Assembly: GCA_009602725.1 (NCBI GenBank) | Contig: WELB01000221.1 | Span: 68,848 to 94,286, forward strand | Source of the DNA: Spirogloea muscicola | Taxonomy: Eukaryota; Streptophyta; Zygnematophyceae; Spirogloeales; Spirogloeaceae | DNA: 25,439 nucleotides | Direction: 5' to 3' | Translations under genes and position numbers: made by a program | Shown: positions 23,960 to 25,439 of the stretch, one piece after another | How positions within the stretch are numbered: the stretch's first letter is position 1 | How the letters are laid out: each line of letters begins with the position of its first letter | Notes under the pieces: model-generated | Told to the model about the DNA's origin: nothing | What the model saw: the letters and a program-made list of their open reading frames with translations, nothing else | The model's database searches: none

Positions 23960-24022
23960 CGTCCATATATTTTGGGCTGGCTTTGCCAGCCTCTCTTCTC
24001 TATAGGCGAGCACTTTCTTCCC
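23960..24022 (+). repeat. LINE hairpin module (plus)
   Basis: GGGCTGGCTTTGCCAGCC at 23974-23991, followed by TCTCTTCTCTATAGGCGAGC. A diverged copy of the terminal module. Confidence 0.7.
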
Positions 24023-24042
24023 GGCAGCTAGACAGTTTATGA

Positions 24043-24063
24043 TTTAGGGTTTAGGGTTTAGGG
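24043..24063 (+). repeat. Interstitial telomere-type repeat (TTTAGGG)3
   Basis: Three exact TTTAGGG units in a row. This is the plant and Chlorella-type telomere heptamer, not the Chlamydomonas octamer TTTTAGGG. It lies 20 bp past a LINE hairpin module, within the repeat array. Confidence 0.9.
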
Positions 24064-24164
24064 TCACTCGTCACTACTGAGAGATCCATCCTCCCCCTGT
24101 TCTGACATAGCATCTTCAGGCCCCTCTGTAGCTGCTACACGCTTGTAGGCCCCTCCAAACCTTT

Positions 24165-24515
24165 GTCAATTCTTTTTGGGCTGGCTTTTCGCAGCCCTTG
24201 CCCCCTTCAGGAGTGCCACTTCTCCTTTCTACTGGGCTGGCCTCTCCCTGCCAACAGTTAATGTGGCCCCCTTCTCGTCCTTTGTTGATTCTTTTTGGGC
24301 TGGCTTTTCCAGCCCTTATTCTCAATGGGCGAGCAGTTTCTTTGTTAATGTGGCCGCGCTTGCTTCTTTCTGCTCTACATTCCTTTGGGCTGGCCTCTCA
24401 CAGTTATTGCCTTACATTGAAAGAGCTCTTTTTCTGCTCTTCTTACCTTCGAACTTTGTTCGTTCTTTTTTTCTGGGCTGGCCGATTACAGCCACCGCCC
24501 TCTCCTGGAAGGGTG
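24165..24515 (+). repeat. Five hairpin modules in direct tandem
   Basis: GGGCTGG starts occur at 24178 (type II flank), 24234, 24297 (perfect hairpin, type I flank), 24387 and 24475, all plus strand and each preceded by a T-rich run such as ATTCTTTTT. Spacing is 56-90 bp. The last runs into the reverse-transcriptase fragment. Confidence 0.75.
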
Positions 24516-25439
24516 CCCACATATGCCGACGACACCACCCTAGTCGGGCCCGCGGACGAGGTCTTGGCTGCCTTTGCCACCCTCGAGGCGCAGCTGGCGG
24601 AGATCGGCCTGGACATCCGCGCGTCGAAGTGCAGCGCTTGGTCCCCACAAGGGTTGCCAGCCTCCCTCCGCCTACCCTCCGGCTGTCAGACACCAGCAGG
24701 GGGCCTCCCACTCCTCGGGGTTCCCTTAGGCTCTCCGGCCTTCGTGGACGAGCAGCTGCGGAGCACGCTGCAGGAGCAACTCAGGCCGGCGGCCCGCCTC
24801 CCGGAGCTGCGCGACATGCAGCTGGGGCTCGCCATGCTGACGCGAAGCATTCCCCAACGTCCTCAGTACCTGGCGCGAGCCCTACCCCCCTCCCCGGCGG
24901 CGCAGGCTGCCTATGCATCTTTTGCTGCAGGTATCCTCGCCAGCGCAGCGGCCCTGATCCAACACCCGGCCTTCCTGGCGACGCCGGCTGCCGTGCACCA
25001 GGCCTCCCTGCCTGTGAGCCGCGGGGGTCTGGGCTGCCGTCCGCTGGCTCGTGCCTGCCGGGCAGCACATCTGGGGAGCTGGGCGCAGGTTGCGTCGTCG
25101 GTGGCCCAGCGTTTTATCCGGCATGGAGGTCGCCTTCTGGAGCAGGCGGCAGCGGACGTGGAGACTGGCCCGTACACCTTCCAGGCGGCTCTCCGCTCTG
25201 CCAGGGATGCGCTGCTTGCAGATAACCCTGCCCTGGGGCCGCGGGCCGTCCCGTTCGCGCACCTCGCGCGCACGGCCGACCTCCGGGCCCAAGCTCGCTT
25301 CATGGCGGAGGTGGATGCGGCCTCTTTCTCCACGGCGATGGGGCTTTTGTCTCCGGACGACCTCCGGGGGCGCGCGCGGCTGCTCTCGGCGTCCTCACCA
25401 GGGGCGGCTGCCTGGTTGTCTGCCCTGCCGATCCACGAC
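24516..25439 (+). pseudogene. Non-LTR retrotransposon reverse transcriptase, 5'-truncated, open to window end
   Basis: The frame containing TAT at 24522 is open for all 306 codons to the last base. It begins at YADDTTLVGPADEV, the catalytic YADD strand of the palm. Then come GLDIRASKCSAWSPQG and LPLLGVPLGSPAFVDEQL (the G(V/I)P(I/L)G motif of LINE-type reverse transcriptases), an Ala/Leu-rich thumb-like region and SRGGLGCRPLARA. The fingers and first palm motifs are absent because repeat-module sequence directly precedes 24516, so this copy lacks its own start and most of the domain. The rest continues outside the window. It probably belongs to the LINE family whose C-termini fill 20-24 kb, but no overlap between the two is visible here. 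Confidence 0.85.

Larger units (their letters stand above)
19738..24515. mobile_element. Nested array of truncated non-LTR (LINE) fragments
   Basis: Nearly the whole stretch consists of fragments, in both orientations, of one family: C-terminal coding ends (RMRLAVSLQRSMARALHLRA-like, ending LRLLSRGY and a stop), a 3' UTR of about 140 bp, and a terminal hairpin module. At least seven C-terminal pieces and more than fifteen hairpin modules are visible, abutting or interrupting one another. No intact gene is present. Stretches with only weakly recognisable modules are 19738-20010, 21126-21300 and 21376-22440. Confidence 0.75.

Noticed and set aside
24043-24063. A true chromosome end at the TTTAGGG units
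   Set aside because: Only three units are present and sequence continues on both sides.
20761-24315. Hairpins followed or preceded by T-runs as bacterial-style terminators, or the repeats as a CRISPR array
   Set aside because: The setting is a eukaryotic nuclear genome. Units lie in both orientations with irregular spacing and are tied to LINE coding ends.
24176-25225. 349-codon plus-strand open frame across the hairpin array and the reverse-transcriptase fragment
   Set aside because: It is out of frame with the YADD-containing frame, which alone gives conserved reverse-transcriptase motifs. The upstream half is just translated repeat modules.

Overview
The window looks like nuclear DNA of a green alga, possibly a trebouxiophyte such as the Chlorella/Coccomyxa group. 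The evidence is three intron-rich plant-type genes and a plant/Chlorella-type telomere heptamer (TTTAGGG) inside the repeats. The genes are a starch-binding 6-phosphofructo-2-kinase/fructose-2,6-bisphosphatase, a ferrochelatase with a C-terminal chlorophyll-binding-like tail, and an HscB co-chaperone. The species cannot be fixed from the sequence alone. All exon coordinates are hand-derived from GT/GC-AG sites, reading phase and family conservation.

Genic half (1-12,719). The bifunctional enzyme F2KP (+, about 23 exons, 5' end outside the window) sets fructose-2,6-bisphosphate levels and so carbon partitioning. Its stop at 6014 faces the stop of ferrochelatase (-, exons between 6766 and 9980, first exon or exons not seen) across about 750 bp of non-coding DNA. 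Ferrochelatase and the next gene, HSCB (+, 10,833-12,719), are head-to-head. They are separated by 852 bp, of which 694 are an assembly gap flanked by GC-rich triplet repeats. One gene inserts iron into protoporphyrin and the other supports Fe-S cluster transfer, so a shared bidirectional promoter in the gap is plausible but unseen. Introns carry dispersed and tandem repeats, a telomere-like heptad minisatellite and a tRNA-Asn-like relic.

Repeat half (12,720-25,439). A broken Ty3/gypsy integrase (-) lies at 13,800-14,205. A young, apparently intact Ty1/copia element of 5,007 bp lies at 14,726-19,732. It has 442-bp LTRs with 4 differences, a 5-bp target duplication AGTGG and one 1,439-aa Gag-Pol frame. 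Its frame opens inside the 5' LTR and runs through a primer-binding site that matches the anticodon arm of initiator tRNA-Met.

The copia element sits within a tract (14,206-14,720 and 19,738-24,515) of nested, often inverted fragments of one non-LTR retrotransposon family. The copies are 5'-truncated C-terminal coding ends plus a 3' UTR that carries the hairpin GGGCTGGCTTTTCCAGCCC. From 24,516 to the window end there is a longer open piece of a reverse transcriptase starting at its YADD active site, probably the same or a related LINE. The architecture recalls Zepp clusters of Chlorella and Coccomyxa; that comparison is inference.
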